64,000 nt of DNA from Streptomyces tendae (GCF_014650435.1 NZ_BMUY01000013.1:1-64000), one strand, 5' to 3'. Shown: positions 32,711 through 41,355, numbered from the stretch's first letter. Numbers and translations: made by a program. The notes: generated by a model from the letters alone, not told the origin.

Positions 32711-33589
32711 TCAGCGGTTCTGCGGGGTGCGGGGGCGCCGGTGCACGAGGCGACGACCGGGCCGGCGCGCGGGGTGGTGGGTCGAGCGGCGGATCGTGCG
32801 CGCGCCGTCCGTGTGGGCGGGGACGCCCGGCTTCCGCTCGACGGGTACGGCAGCGGGCTTCCCCGTCACCATCAGCGGGTCGAGCATGACGACGACACCG
32901 GCGAGGAGGAGGAAGACGAGGGGACCGATCAGCATGGGGGCGAGCAGTGCGGCGGGCGATCCGTCGGCGGAGGGTTCGGCCGTGGCGCTGACGTGGACCT
33001 CGACGGCGGCCATCCCCGTGTAGTGCATGCCGGTGACGGCCAGCCCCATGATCAGCGCCGCGCCCACGCTCCACAGGAAGCCCCGGACCTGTCCGGCCGC
33101 CCACAGGGCGGCGGTGGCGGCGGCCATGGCTATGACGACGGACGCGGCGACGGTGAACGTGTTGTACGTGAGCTGCCCGTCCACGTGCATCCCGGCCATT
33201 CCCAGGTAGTGCATCGAGGCGATGCCCAGGCCGGTGACGGTGCCGCCGGTGAACAGTGCCGTCCCGTGCGCGCCCCGGTAGCCGACGATGAAGATCCCGA
33301 CCCCCACCATGACGATGGCGACGGCCAGGCTGGCGAAGGTCATCGGCCAGTCGTAGCGGATCGGCGTGTGTTCGATCGTGAAGCCCATCATCGCGACGAA
33401 GTGCATGGTCCAGATGCCGGAGCCGATCGCCGCCGAGCCGAGGACGAGCCATCCGGGGCGCCAGGAACGGGTGACCAGCATGGCTCTGGCGGTGCAGCGC
33501 AGACCGAGGGCACCACCGAGGCAGGCCATGAGGTAGGCCGCCAGCGGTGTGACGAGTCCGTAGCCGAATCCGTGGACCGTGCTTTGCAT
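32711..33589 (-). CDS. MHYT-domain integral membrane sensor
   Basis: A 292-residue protein with seven predicted transmembrane segments. The MHYT domain, thought to sense O2, CO or NO through bound metal, shows its repeated motifs: TMHFVAM, SMHYLGM and GMHYTGM at regular spacing. Residues ~245-292 form a basic, Arg/His/Pro-rich cytosolic tail with no catalytic domain, so unlike GGDEF/EAL fusions it must signal through a partner or act alone. GGAAGG lies about 11 nt before the ATG. Its stop codon is only 10 nt from the uvrB promoter motif. Confidence 0.88.
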   Translation of the reverse strand: MQSTVHGFGYGLVTPLAAYLMACLGGALGLRCTARAMLVTRSWRPGWLVLGSAAIGSGIWTMHFVAMMGFTIEHTPIRYDWPMTFASLAVAIVMVGVGIFIVGYRGAHGTALFTGGTVTGLGIASMHYLGMAGMHVDGQLTYNTFTVAASVVIAMAAATAALWAAGQVRGFLWSVGAALIMGLAVTGMHYTGMAAVEVHVSATAEPSADGSPAALLAPMLIGPLVFLLLAGVVVMLDPLMVTGKPAAVPVERKPGVPAHTDGARTIRRSTHHPARRPGRRLVHRRPRTPQNR

Positions 33590-33880
33590 GTGCGGCTGCC
33601 CTTCCGCCTTCTTACGCCCCGGCGATGTCCCGGATTCTCCTGATGTGCGCCCCCATCCCAGGACCGCGCGAACGATCAGGGTCGAGGCAGAGAGTATGAC
33701 TTCCACCGGAATGGTCGAACGATTCTCCGGCAAAGAATCACGGTCCCGCCCCAGTTGTGCCGCCCCGGTGAGCGTAGTTGAGCAACTCCATTCAGCCTGT
33801 GGCCACTCCGTACCCCTCTCCCGTTGACTCTCTGATGTCACAGTGGTGCTGTCCGTGATCGTTCGACGCGAGGAGTACGC

Positions 33881-34750
33881 ATGCACGTGCGCGCAGTAGC
33901 CGTCACGACCACCGCCCTTCTTGGAGTCGCCCTCACGGCTCCCCTCTCGCACGCCCGGACCGACGCGGCGGGCGACGACGGGCCCACGGTCGTCGCCCAC
34001 CGGGGCGCTTCGGGGTACGCGCCGGAGAACACGCTGGCCGCCGTCGACCGGGCGGCCGAGCTGGGCATCCGCTGGGTGGAGAACGACGTCCAGCGCACCC
34101 GGGACGGCGAGCTCGTCGTCCTCCACGACGAGAGCCTGGCCCGCACGACCGACGTGGAGGAGGTCTTCCCTGACCGGTCGCCCTGGAAGGTGAAGGACTT
34201 CACGTCCGCCGAGATCGCGCGGCTGGACGCTGGCAGCTGGTTCGGGTCCGAGTACGCGGGCGCGCGCGTGCCGACGCTGGAGCAGTACGTGGACCGTGTG
34301 GAACGAAACCACCAGAAGCTGCTGCTGGAGCTGAAGAGCCCCGGGCTGTACCCGGGCATCGAGCGGCAGACCCTCAAGGTCCTCGCCAACGAGGGCTGGC
34401 TCGACCGGCGGCACGTGGCGGGACGGCTGGTCGTGCAGAGCTTCGACGCCGACAGCATCCGGACGGTCCACGACCTCAAGCCGGCCGTCAAGACCGGTTT
34501 CCTCGGCACCCCGGCCGTCTCGGAGCTGCCGGCGTACGCGGAGTTCGCCGACCAGATCAACCCGTCGTACGGCTCGCTCTCCATGAGCTACGTGTCCGCG
34601 GTCCACGCGTTCACCGGGCCGCACGGCAGGCCGCTGGAGGTCCTCACCTGGACGGTGAACGACGCGGACACCGCCCGCCGGGTCGCCGGGTACGACGTCG
34701 ACGGCATCATCACCAACAAGCCCGACGTGGTGCGGAACGCCGTGGACTGA
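33881..34750 (+). CDS. Secreted glycerophosphodiester phosphodiesterase
   Basis: A 289-residue enzyme with an N-terminal signal peptide (cleavage likely after SHA, about residue 25) that hydrolyses glycerophosphodiesters to glycerol-3-phosphate. TIM-barrel catalytic residues are H40 in VVAHRGASGYAPENT, E67 and D69 in WVENDVQ, and H82 in VLHDESL; K in LLELKSPG completes the site. The S. coelicolor orthologue is, from memory, glpQ2, reported as a PhoP target under phosphate limitation. I could not pick out a clear PHO box in the 291-nt upstream region. GAGGAGT precedes the ATG. Confidence 0.93.
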   Translation: MHVRAVAVTTTALLGVALTAPLSHARTDAAGDDGPTVVAHRGASGYAPENTLAAVDRAAELGIRWVENDVQRTRDGELVVLHDESLARTTDVEEVFPDRSPWKVKDFTSAEIARLDAGSWFGSEYAGARVPTLEQYVDRVERNHQKLLLELKSPGLYPGIERQTLKVLANEGWLDRRHVAGRLVVQSFDADSIRTVHDLKPAVKTGFLGTPAVSELPAYAEFADQINPSYGSLSMSYVSAVHAFTGPHGRPLEVLTWTVNDADTARRVAGYDVDGIITNKPDVVRNAVD

Positions 34751-34757
34751 CCCGGCG

Positions 34758-34780
34758 TTGTCAGTGGCGGGCCGTACCCT
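34758..34780 (+). promoter_or_regulatory. DNA-damage (RecA-NDp/PafBC-type) promoter of ogt
   Basis: TTGTCAGTG (34758-34766), 8 nt, TACCCT (34775-34780), then 6 nt to the ogt ATG: a perfect consensus match and a leaderless arrangement. Confidence 0.85.
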
Positions 34781-34786
34781 GGGCGC

Positions 34787-35341
34787 ATGGACAGCCACGG
34801 GCAGTACGAACAGCAGGTCGTGTGGACCGTCGTCGGGACCGACATCGGTCCCCTGCTGCTGGCGGCCACCCGCGAGGGCCTGGTCAACGTCGTGTTCCAC
34901 GCCACCGACGCCACGCGTGACCGGGCGCTCGAGAGGCTCGCGGCCCGGCTGGGCACGGAGCCCGTCGAGGCGCCCGGCTCTCCGCTGCTGGCGGAGGCGA
35001 TACGCCAGGTGGAGGCGTACTTCACGGGCCAGCGGCGCGACTTCGACGTGCCCTTGGACTGGTCGCTGATCTCGGGCTTCAACCGGCAGGTGCTGCGCGA
35101 GCTGGCGTCCGGCGTCCCCTTCGGCCAGGTCGTCGGCTACGGCGACCTGGCCCGCCGGGTGGGACAGCCGGGCGCCGCCCAGGCGGTGGGCATGGCCATG
35201 GGGGCCAATCCGCTGCCGGTCGTCGTGCCGTGCCACCGGGTCGTGGAGAGCGACGGCGGCATCGGCGGGTTCGGCGGCGGCGTGGGCACCAAGCGGCGGC
35301 TGCTCGCGCTGGAGGGCGTGCTGCCCGAGCCGTTGTTCTGA
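34787..35341 (+). CDS. ogt: Methylated-DNA-protein-cysteine methyltransferase
   Basis: A 184-residue suicide repair protein that takes alkyl groups from O6-alkylguanine onto its active cysteine. The acceptor is C149 in PVVVPCHRVV; the helix-turn-helix arginine finger region RRVGQPGAAQAVGMAM precedes it, and the family length is normal. There is no N-terminal AraC/Ada domain, so it is the Ogt type rather than Ada. The gene has a perfect damage-type promoter and no ribosome-binding site, with the -10 box ending 6 nt before the start codon. It lies about 2 kb from uvrB. Confidence 0.96.
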   Translation: MDSHGQYEQQVVWTVVGTDIGPLLLAATREGLVNVVFHATDATRDRALERLAARLGTEPVEAPGSPLLAEAIRQVEAYFTGQRRDFDVPLDWSLISGFNRQVLRELASGVPFGQVVGYGDLARRVGQPGAAQAVGMAMGANPLPVVVPCHRVVESDGGIGGFGGGVGTKRRLLALEGVLPEPLF

Positions 35342-35377
35342 CCGGCGGCACCGGCCGGGCGGTGTCGCGCGCGGTGG

Positions 35378-35806
35378 TTATTCGTAGTGCCGGGCCTCGA
35401 TGATGTTGCCGTCCGGGTCGCCGAAGTAGAAGCTCCGCCTGGCCATGCCGCGCGCGCCGTAGGAGTCGTGGGAGAGGTCGGAGACCGGGACGGACTGCTC
35501 CTCCAGGCGGGCGCGCAGGGCGTCGAAGTCGTGCGGGGGCAGGGAGACGCAGATGTGGTTGACGGGATGCCCGGCACTGGCATCGGCGCCGGGCACCACG
35601 CGCATGCGGTCCGCCATGGCGTGCGGTGCGAGGTCGAGGATGGTCTCGTCGTTGAGACGTACGGAGGGGAAGCTCACGGTCCCCGCGGCGTACTCGGTGA
35701 CGCGCAGCGGTTCGAGGCCCAGGTTCTTCTCGTAGAAGGCGGCCGCGGCCAGCGGATCGCGCACCCAGAGGACGACGTGGTCGAGACGTGTCGTGTTGTC
35801 CGTCAT
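35378..35806 (-). CDS. VOC-family (glyoxalase/bleomycin-resistance-like) protein
   Basis: A 142-residue vicinal-oxygen-chelate protein: two beta-alpha-beta-beta-beta units, the first beginning RLDHVVLWVRDPLAAAAFYE and the second with VNHICVSLPPHD and FYFGDPDGNIIEARHYE. Candidate metal ligands are His in DHVVL, His in NHICV and Glu in IIEARH. Such proteins are dioxygenases, isomerases or drug-binding resistance proteins; the substrate cannot be told. The start is ATG 35806 with a GGAGCCTGGAAGCC ribosome site. It is convergent with ogt and divergent from psuG. Confidence 0.88.
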   Translation of the reverse strand: MTDNTTRLDHVVLWVRDPLAAAAFYEKNLGLEPLRVTEYAAGTVSFPSVRLNDETILDLAPHAMADRMRVVPGADASAGHPVNHICVSLPPHDFDALRARLEEQSVPVSDLSHDSYGARGMARRSFYFGDPDGNIIEARHYE

Positions 35807-35943
35807 GGCTTCCAGGCTCCTGGCCGGTCCCGAGGACCGCAAGGGATCCGTTCCGGCGGCGAGGCGGGGTTTGGCCCGGTCCTCCGCCCGCCAGGGATGA
35901 GGGAGACCGGAGCTGAGGGAGACCGTCGACAGGAGGCAGGCGC

Positions 35944-36852
35944 GTGATGCTGGTGGTGTCGGAAGAGGTACGGGAGGCGATGGACGCCCGTCACCCCGTG
36001 GTGGCGCTGGAGTCCACGATCATCGCGCACGGCTTGCCGCGCCCGCGCAATCTGCTGGTGGCGCGGGAGCTGGAGGAGGCCGTGCGGCGGGAGGGCGCCA
36101 TACCGGCGACGATCGCCGTGCTCGACGGACGACCGCACGTCGGCCTGGACAAGGAGCAGCTGGAGCGAGTCGCCAACGAGGACGGCATCCGCAAGCTGGG
36201 GCACCGGGACCTGCCGCTCGCGGTGGCCTCCGGCGCGAGCGGGGCGACCACCGTGTCGGCGACCGCCCTGCTGGCGGCCCTCGCGGGCGTCCGGGTGTTC
36301 GCGACCGGAGGGCTGGGCGGCGTCCACCGGGAGTGGACGGTGACGCAGGACGAGTCGGCCGACCTGGGCCTGCTGGCGCGCACCCGCATCACGGTGGTCT
36401 GCGCGGGAGTGAAGTCCATCCTGGACGTACCGGCGACCCTGCAGCGCCTGGAGACGCTGGGGGTCGCGGTGGCCGGGTACGGGACGGACCGCTTCCCCGG
36501 CTTCTACCTGTCCGACTCGGGACATCCGGTGGACTGGAGGCTGGATGCTCCTGAGCAGGTGGCGGCGGTCATGCGGGCGCAGGACGCGCTGGACGGGCCA
36601 CGGTCCGCGCTCGTGGTCGCCAACCCGGTGCCCGAGGAGGAACAGCTCGATCCCGTGCTCCACGCGCGCGTGCTCGCCGAAGCGCTGCGTGCCTGTGAGA
36701 CGGAGGGGGTCACGGGCCAGGCGGTCACGCCGTTCCTCCTCGAACGACTGGTACGGCTCACCGACGGCGCCTCCCTGAACGCCAACCTGGCGGCCGTGCG
36801 GGGGAACGTACGGCTGGCGGCCCGGATCGCAGCGGCCTGGACCGGGGCGTGA
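35944..36852 (+). CDS. psuG: Pseudouridine-5'-phosphate glycosidase
   Basis: Splits pseudouridine-5'-phosphate to uracil and ribose-5-phosphate, breaking the C-C glycosidic bond. The 302-residue protein shows the family motifs VVALESTIIAHGLPRP (about 20-35; Glu catalytic), SGASGATTVSATALLA, FATGGLGGVHRE and the C-terminal SLNANLAAVRGN. AGGAGG lies 7 nt before the GTG at 35944. The stop overlaps the kinase start as GTGA, forming the classic two-gene pseudouridine catabolic operon that recycles modified RNA nucleosides. Confidence 0.93.
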   Translation: MMLVVSEEVREAMDARHPVVALESTIIAHGLPRPRNLLVARELEEAVRREGAIPATIAVLDGRPHVGLDKEQLERVANEDGIRKLGHRDLPLAVASGASGATTVSATALLAALAGVRVFATGGLGGVHREWTVTQDESADLGLLARTRITVVCAGVKSILDVPATLQRLETLGVAVAGYGTDRFPGFYLSDSGHPVDWRLDAPEQVAAVMRAQDALDGPRSALVVANPVPEEEQLDPVLHARVLAEALRACETEGVTGQAVTPFLLERLVRLTDGASLNANLAAVRGNVRLAARIAAAWTGA

Positions 36853-37784
36853 CCGGGGGGTCGGGCGGTGCGCTGCTGGTCGTCGGGGACGTGGTCACGG
36901 ACGTCGTCGCCCGGCACCGGGGACCGCTGGCCGTCGGTACCGACACCGTCGCCTCGGTCCGGCGGCTGCCCGGCGGGGCGGGCGCCAACGTGGCCTGCTG
37001 GGCGGCGCACGAAGGGTGCGGCGACGTGCGGCTGCTGGGCCGGGTGGGCACCGACGCGTCCGCGTGGCACGAGCGGGAGCTGGCGGCGTGCGGGGTGCGG
37101 CCGCTCCTCGTCGTCGACGCGGCGGCGCCGACGGGGACGGTGATCTGCCTGGTCGACACCGCCGACTCGGCCGAGCGGACGTTCCTCACGGACAGCGGGG
37201 CGTCGCTGCGGATCGGCCCGGGCGACTGGTCGGACGCGCTGCTGGACGGCGTGGGCCGGCTGCACCTCTCGGGATATCTCCTCTTCTCGGAGCCGAGCCG
37301 CACCCTGGTGTCGGTCGCTCTGTCGGCGGCCCGTGCGCGCGGGGTGCCGGTCAGTCTGGATCCGGCGTCGACCGGGTTCCTCACCGCGCTGGGCGTCGAT
37401 CGTTTCCTCGGTCTCGTCGAGGGAGTGGACGTGTTGCTGCCCAGTCGGGACGAGGCGTGTCTGCTCACCGGCCTGCCCGACGCGGCGGACGCGGCCGCGA
37501 AGCTCAGCCGTCACGTTCCGCTGGTGATCGTCAAACAGGGGGCGCAAGGGGCTCTGGTGGCCCGGTCCGGCGCGGTGAGCACACGGGTCGCCGCGGTCAC
37601 GGCGTCGCCGCGGGACAGTACGGGGGCGGGTGACGCCTTCACCGGCGCCTTTCTCGCCGCGCTGCTCGCCGGCGCGGAGCCGAGGGAGGCGGCGGCCGCC
37701 GGATGCCGGGCGGGTGCGCGGGCGGTCGAGCGGGTGGGCGGGAGACCGCCACGAGCGGCCCGCCGGGGACCGGCCGACGGGTAG
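36849..37784 (+). CDS. psuK: PfkB-family kinase, probable pseudouridine kinase
   Basis: A 311-residue ribokinase-family enzyme. LPGGAGANVACWAAHEG (about 41-57) forms the substrate site and DSTGAGDAFTGAFLAAL the catalytic C-terminal motif. Genomic pairing by a 4-nt overlap with psuG makes pseudouridine the likely substrate, giving pseudouridine-5'-phosphate for the glycosidase; other PfkB substrates (ribose, adenosine) cannot be excluded from sequence alone. The tail is Arg/Pro-rich and the gene ends 12 nt from the convergent methyltransferase gene. Confidence 0.85.
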   Translation: MTGGSGGALLVVGDVVTDVVARHRGPLAVGTDTVASVRRLPGGAGANVACWAAHEGCGDVRLLGRVGTDASAWHERELAACGVRPLLVVDAAAPTGTVICLVDTADSAERTFLTDSGASLRIGPGDWSDALLDGVGRLHLSGYLLFSEPSRTLVSVALSAARARGVPVSLDPASTGFLTALGVDRFLGLVEGVDVLLPSRDEACLLTGLPDAADAAAKLSRHVPLVIVKQGAQGALVARSGAVSTRVAAVTASPRDSTGAGDAFTGAFLAALLAGAEPREAAAAGCRAGARAVERVGGRPPRAARRGPADG

Positions 37785-37796
37785 CGGAGCCGGGGG

Positions 37797-38591
37797 TCAC
37801 CCCTTGCGTCCCCATGCCGAGATCATCGGCGCGGTCGCGAGGTCCATGCCGCCGGAGGCGACGTTCGCGAGGTGGCGGTCGATGTCGTCGTGGGTGGCGA
37901 CCCCGGCGGCGACCAGCTGGTCGCGGATCTGTCGCACCGTCGCGGATTCCAGGGCGGCGCACGCGGCCGAGGTGACCGGGAAGTAGGCGTCGGCCTCCAC
38001 TCGGCGCAGCCCCGCCTCCCGGAGCAGCCGGGGCAGCCGCCGGCCGTAGGAGAGGTCGGCACCACGCTGGGACAGCAGTTGGCGGAAGCCGTGCCGGAGC
38101 CTGTTCGCCAGCTGCTGCTCGGGTCCGTGCTCGTCCGGGCAGAGCAGCGGCTGGAGCGCCGGGTCGGCGTCCTCGACGAGGAGGCGGCCGCCGGGGCGCA
38201 ATGCCTTGATCATCGACCGCAACGCCCTGTCCCGGTCGGGGACATGGACGAGGACGAGCCGCGCGTGCACCAGGTCGAAGCCCTCCCCCGGCGGTTCCTC
38301 CGCGCCCACGTCGTGCACGCGCACCTCGACCGGTGGCCGGCCGGCCGGGACGATCCGTGAGGTGTCGATGTCCGTCGCGAGGACCTTGCCGGTCGGTCCC
38401 ACCCGCTTGGCCAGCCACGACACCACGGAAGTGCCTCCGGCCCCGACCTCCCAGCAGCGCCAGCCGGGGCCGACGCCGAGTGTCTCGAGGTGCCGGAACG
38501 TCGTGGGATCGAAGAGCGTGGCGAAGGCGTCGAAGCGCTCCGCCGCCTCGGACCGGCCGTTGTCGAGGAGGTATCCGTCGGTTCGCGTCAT
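37797..38591 (-). CDS. Class I SAM-dependent methyltransferase
   Basis: A 264-residue methyltransferase with a Rossmann-type SAM-binding domain: motif I is CWEVGAGGTSVVSWLAKRVG (about 45-64), motif II ends VLATDID, and the post-motif region DLVHARLVLVHVPDRD is followed by LRPGGRLLVEDADP. The substrate is unknown; the fold group includes menaquinone/ubiquinone and secondary-metabolite methyltransferases. There is no strong ribosome-binding site in front of ATG 38591. It is convergent with psuK and divergent from corA. Confidence 0.88.
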   Translation of the reverse strand: MTRTDGYLLDNGRSEAAERFDAFATLFDPTTFRHLETLGVGPGWRCWEVGAGGTSVVSWLAKRVGPTGKVLATDIDTSRIVPAGRPPVEVRVHDVGAEEPPGEGFDLVHARLVLVHVPDRDRALRSMIKALRPGGRLLVEDADPALQPLLCPDEHGPEQQLANRLRHGFRQLLSQRGADLSYGRRLPRLLREAGLRRVEADAYFPVTSAACAALESATVRQIRDQLVAAGVATHDDIDRHLANVASGGMDLATAPMISAWGRKG

Positions 38592-38882
38592 GCTGCGATC
38601 ATCCCAGTTGTCCGGCTTGTGCGAAGGGGGCGACGCTCCGACAGGAGGGCAGCCTCGGGGCCTCCTCGGAGCCTGCTCGGGGCTGCCGACGGGGTCGGAC
38701 TCGGGGCGGCCGACGGGGCCGGGACGGGAGTGTGTGCGGGCCCCGGACGGTCCGTCCACAGGCGGGAACAAAGCGGAACCTCCTGTTCCCACAGGCCCGT
38801 TCGCCCGGCTCGCCGACCTGGCAAACTGGCGTGCCAAGGCGCGGGAAGCACGGCGCGAGGGGACCCACGCGAGGAGATTCGG

Positions 38883-40010
38883 ATGACCATGGCGGGGAAT
38901 CTGCGGAAGGTCACGGGGCTGGGCACGGTCGGCGGCCTCCGGAAGGTGGCACGGCTGACCCGTCGACGTCCGCGGGTGGACCTGAGCCACCACGCCCGTT
39001 CCCCGCTGGGCTCCTCGGTGGTGAACTGCGTGACCTACCGGGACGGTGTCCGCACGCCCGAGGGTGGCGATCCGGTCGAGGCCGTGGCGCGGATGCGCAG
39101 GCGCGGGGCGGGGTTCGTCTGGCTCGGCCTGCACGAGCCGACGGACCAGGAGTTCGCGGGCGTCGCGGAGCTCTTCGAGCTGCACCCTCTGGCGGTCGAG
39201 GATGCGATCGAGGCGCACCAGCGACCCAAGGTGGAGCGGTACGGGGAGACGCTCTTCGCCGTGTTCAAGACGGTCTGCTACGTCGAGCACGAGGAGCTCA
39301 CGGCCACGAGCGAGGTGGTGAGCACCGGCGAGATCATGGTGTTCGCCGGGCAGGACTTCGTGATCACCGTGCGGCACGGGCGGCACGGCTCGCTGGGACC
39401 CCTGCGGGAAGGGCTGGAGTCCGATCCGGCGCAGCTCGCCAAGGGACCGTCGGCGGTGCTGCACGCGATCGCCGACCATGTGGTGGACGACTTCCTGAGC
39501 GTCATCGAGTCGGTCCAGGAGGACGTCGACCACGTCGAGACGGAGGTGTTCGCGGAGAACGGCGCGCGGGTCGACCCCGGCCGCATCTACCAGCTCAAGC
39601 GCGAACTCCTGGAGCTGCGGCGGGCCGTGGTCCCACTCGGCCGGCCGCTGGAGGAGCTGGCAACGCGGCCGTTCCGGGTGGTCGACCCGGAGATACAGGC
39701 ATACTTCCGCGACGTCGCCGACCACCTGCTGCGGGCCACCGAGCAGATCGCGGCGTTCGACGAACTCCTCAACTCCATCCTCCAGGCGCACCTCGCCCGG
39801 GTGACCGTCGCGCAGAACGAGGACATGCGGAAGATCACGGCCTGGGCCGCGATCATCGCCGTGCCCACGATGATCTGCGGGGTCTACGGCATGAACTTCG
39901 ACCACATGCCGGAGCTCGGCTGGCGGTACGGCTACGGCCTGGTCCTGGGCCTGATAGCCGTCGGCTGCCTGGCGCTGCACCGGGGCTTCAGGCGCAACGG
40001 CTGGCTGTGA
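38883..40010 (+). CDS. corA: CorA-family magnesium/cobalt transporter
   Basis: A 375-residue pentameric channel for Mg2+ (also Co2+/Ni2+). The cytoplasmic domain (about 1-300) contains WLGLHEPTDQEF and the long stalk helix NEDMRKITAWAAIIAVPT. The first transmembrane helix ends with the selectivity motif YGMNF (GMN at about 341-343), followed by the second membrane helix and a basic tail. GAGGAGATTCGG precedes the ATG at 38883. A basic N-terminal extension of ~45 residues precedes the usual start. Its stop is 4 nt from the convergent kinase-like gene. Confidence 0.95.
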   Translation: MTMAGNLRKVTGLGTVGGLRKVARLTRRRPRVDLSHHARSPLGSSVVNCVTYRDGVRTPEGGDPVEAVARMRRRGAGFVWLGLHEPTDQEFAGVAELFELHPLAVEDAIEAHQRPKVERYGETLFAVFKTVCYVEHEELTATSEVVSTGEIMVFAGQDFVITVRHGRHGSLGPLREGLESDPAQLAKGPSAVLHAIADHVVDDFLSVIESVQEDVDHVETEVFAENGARVDPGRIYQLKRELLELRRAVVPLGRPLEELATRPFRVVDPEIQAYFRDVADHLLRATEQIAAFDELLNSILQAHLARVTVAQNEDMRKITAWAAIIAVPTMICGVYGMNFDHMPELGWRYGYGLVLGLIAVGCLALHRGFRRNGWL

Positions 40011-40014
40011 GAAG

Positions 40015-40647
40015 TCAGCCGTTCCAAGCGGGATGCCGCGGGTCGTCGGCACGCACCAGGACGTCGGCGGTGCCCGACGGGTCGGCCTCCTCGTCGTAGC
40101 GCTCGAACGCGGGCAGGGTCCACTGCTCGGTCTCGGGGGTGCGGCGGCGCAGGGCGCCCGGGGTGAGGACGAGATGGACGCTGAGATCGAGGGGGAACCA
40201 GTGGCGGAGCAGAAAGGGCCCGTGGAGCAACAGCACACCGCCGGGAGGGAGGGGGACGTAGGGGCTGCGGGTGGCTCGGTCGGTGACCGGGTCCCACAGG
40301 TCGGGCAGGACCCGCCCGTCGCCGCCGGGGCCGAGCGGGTCGAACACCTCGCGCCACAGGGCGCCGGTGTCATACCAGCCGTTGTAGTAGGACTCGGCGT
40401 CCTGGTGTCCGTACTCCAGGCGGAGCGAGGCGGGTCGCAGAAAGCCCTCCGCTCCGACGACGAGGGAGGGGCGGCCGCGTACGCGCAAGGCCTCACCGAC
40501 CCGTTCGGCGAGGTCGCCGGGACGGGCGGCCGGGGCGCCGTCGAGGGCGACGCGCGTCCAGGCACTGCCGTCGGTGGGCTCCAGATCGAGCAGTCGCTCG
40601 GCGAGCCGATCGCCGAGCCGGTCCCAGGTGATCGCTTGCAGTCGCAC
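40015..40647 (-). CDS. Uridine kinase-like protein with degenerate P-loop
   Basis: A 210-residue protein of the uridine-kinase-like P-loop group common in Streptomyces. The nucleotide-binding region is TRVALDGAPAARPGDLAERV (about 34-53), where a functional family member would have GxxGxGKT/S; here the Gly-Lys-Ser/Thr is missing. Downstream features are retained: YYNGWYDTGALWREVFDPLG, VPLPPGGVLLLHGPFLL and VHLVLTPGALRRR. The start GTG 40647 has only a weak GGGCGG site. It may have lost kinase activity or use an atypical loop. Convergent with corA. Confidence 0.75.
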   Translation of the reverse strand: MRLQAITWDRLGDRLAERLLDLEPTDGSAWTRVALDGAPAARPGDLAERVGEALRVRGRPSLVVGAEGFLRPASLRLEYGHQDAESYYNGWYDTGALWREVFDPLGPGGDGRVLPDLWDPVTDRATRSPYVPLPPGGVLLLHGPFLLRHWFPLDLSVHLVLTPGALRRRTPETEQWTLPAFERYDEEADPSGTADVLVRADDPRHPAWNG

Positions 40648-40700
40648 CCGCCCATGATGCGTCAGTTCCCGCGTCGGTCCACACGACGGTCGCCCTCTCC

Positions 40701-40746
40701 GTCGCCCCGTCGGTCGCCCGGTCGGTCGCCCCGTCGGTCGACCCCG
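40701..40746. repeat. 12-bp tandem repeat upstream of kinase-like gene
   Basis: Nearly four copies of gtcgccccgtcg (40701-40712, 40713-40724, 40725-40736, then a partial copy) with one or two substitutions lie about 55 nt upstream of the kinase-like gene, in non-coding DNA. Confidence 0.8.
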
Positions 40747-40875
40747 TAGCCGTCGGCCCGCGCGTGGACGCTCGCGCATGGATCCGCGGTGCTCGGCCAT
40801 GGTCACCGAGTCGGTGCGGAGGTTGACTTGGGGGGATCGACGGGTGGAAGCCGAGACGGGTGGGAGTTGACGGAC

Positions 40876-41355
40876 ATGAGTGACGGACCGTACGTCGTGC
40901 TGGTGGTGCTGGGAGTGCTCGGGACCGGTCTGACGGCCGGTGTCTTCTGTGCGTTCTCCACCTTCGTCATGCGGGGGCTCGCCGCGCTGCCGCCCGCACA
41001 GGGAGTCGCCGCGATGAACTCGATCAACAGGACCGCGGTGAGACCGGCCTTCATGTCCGTGTTCCTCGGAACGGCGGTGCTGGCCGCGGTGACGGCCGTG
41101 GTCACGTTGGTGCTGTGGCCGAAGGAGGCGGCGGTGGAGCTGCTGCTGGGCAGCGGGCTGTACCTGGTCGGCTCCTTCGGAGTCACCGCGGCGGCCAACG
41201 TGCCGCGCAACGCCGCGCTGCTCCGGCTGGACCCGGACTCCGCGGAGGCCGCAGGCCACTGGCCCGCGTACGTGCGCGAGTGGACGGCCTGGAACCACGT
41301 CCGTGCGGTCGCCTCGGCCGCCGCGGCGGTGGCGTACGTACTGGCCCTCGTGTGA
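40876..41355 (+). CDS. DUF1772 (anthrone oxygenase-like) membrane protein
   Basis: A 159-residue protein with four hydrophobic segments (about 7-27, 57-80, 88-110, 138-158). The motif TAGVFCAFSTFVMRGLAALP and the conserved INRTAVRPAFMSVFLGTA followed by NVPRNAAL and WTAWNHVRAVAS match DUF1772, a family that includes fungal anthrone oxygenases and noxB-type proteins. The Trp-Asn-His near the last helix is the most conserved point and may be catalytic. GGGAG precedes the ATG. The function in Streptomyces is unknown. Confidence 0.85.
   Translation: MSDGPYVVLVVLGVLGTGLTAGVFCAFSTFVMRGLAALPPAQGVAAMNSINRTAVRPAFMSVFLGTAVLAAVTAVVTLVLWPKEAAVELLLGSGLYLVGSFGVTAAANVPRNAALLRLDPDSAEAAGHWPAYVREWTAWNHVRAVASAAAAVAYVLALV

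Noticed and set aside
33760..33880. A PHO box upstream of the glycerophosphodiesterase gene
   Set aside because: I expected one from the S. coelicolor literature but could not find convincing 11-nt GTTCACC-type direct repeats by eye.
37797..40655. A 952-codon minus-strand frame spanning the methyltransferase and the corA region
   Set aside because: Only its last 264 codons are the real methyltransferase (ATG 38591); the rest is antisense to corA.
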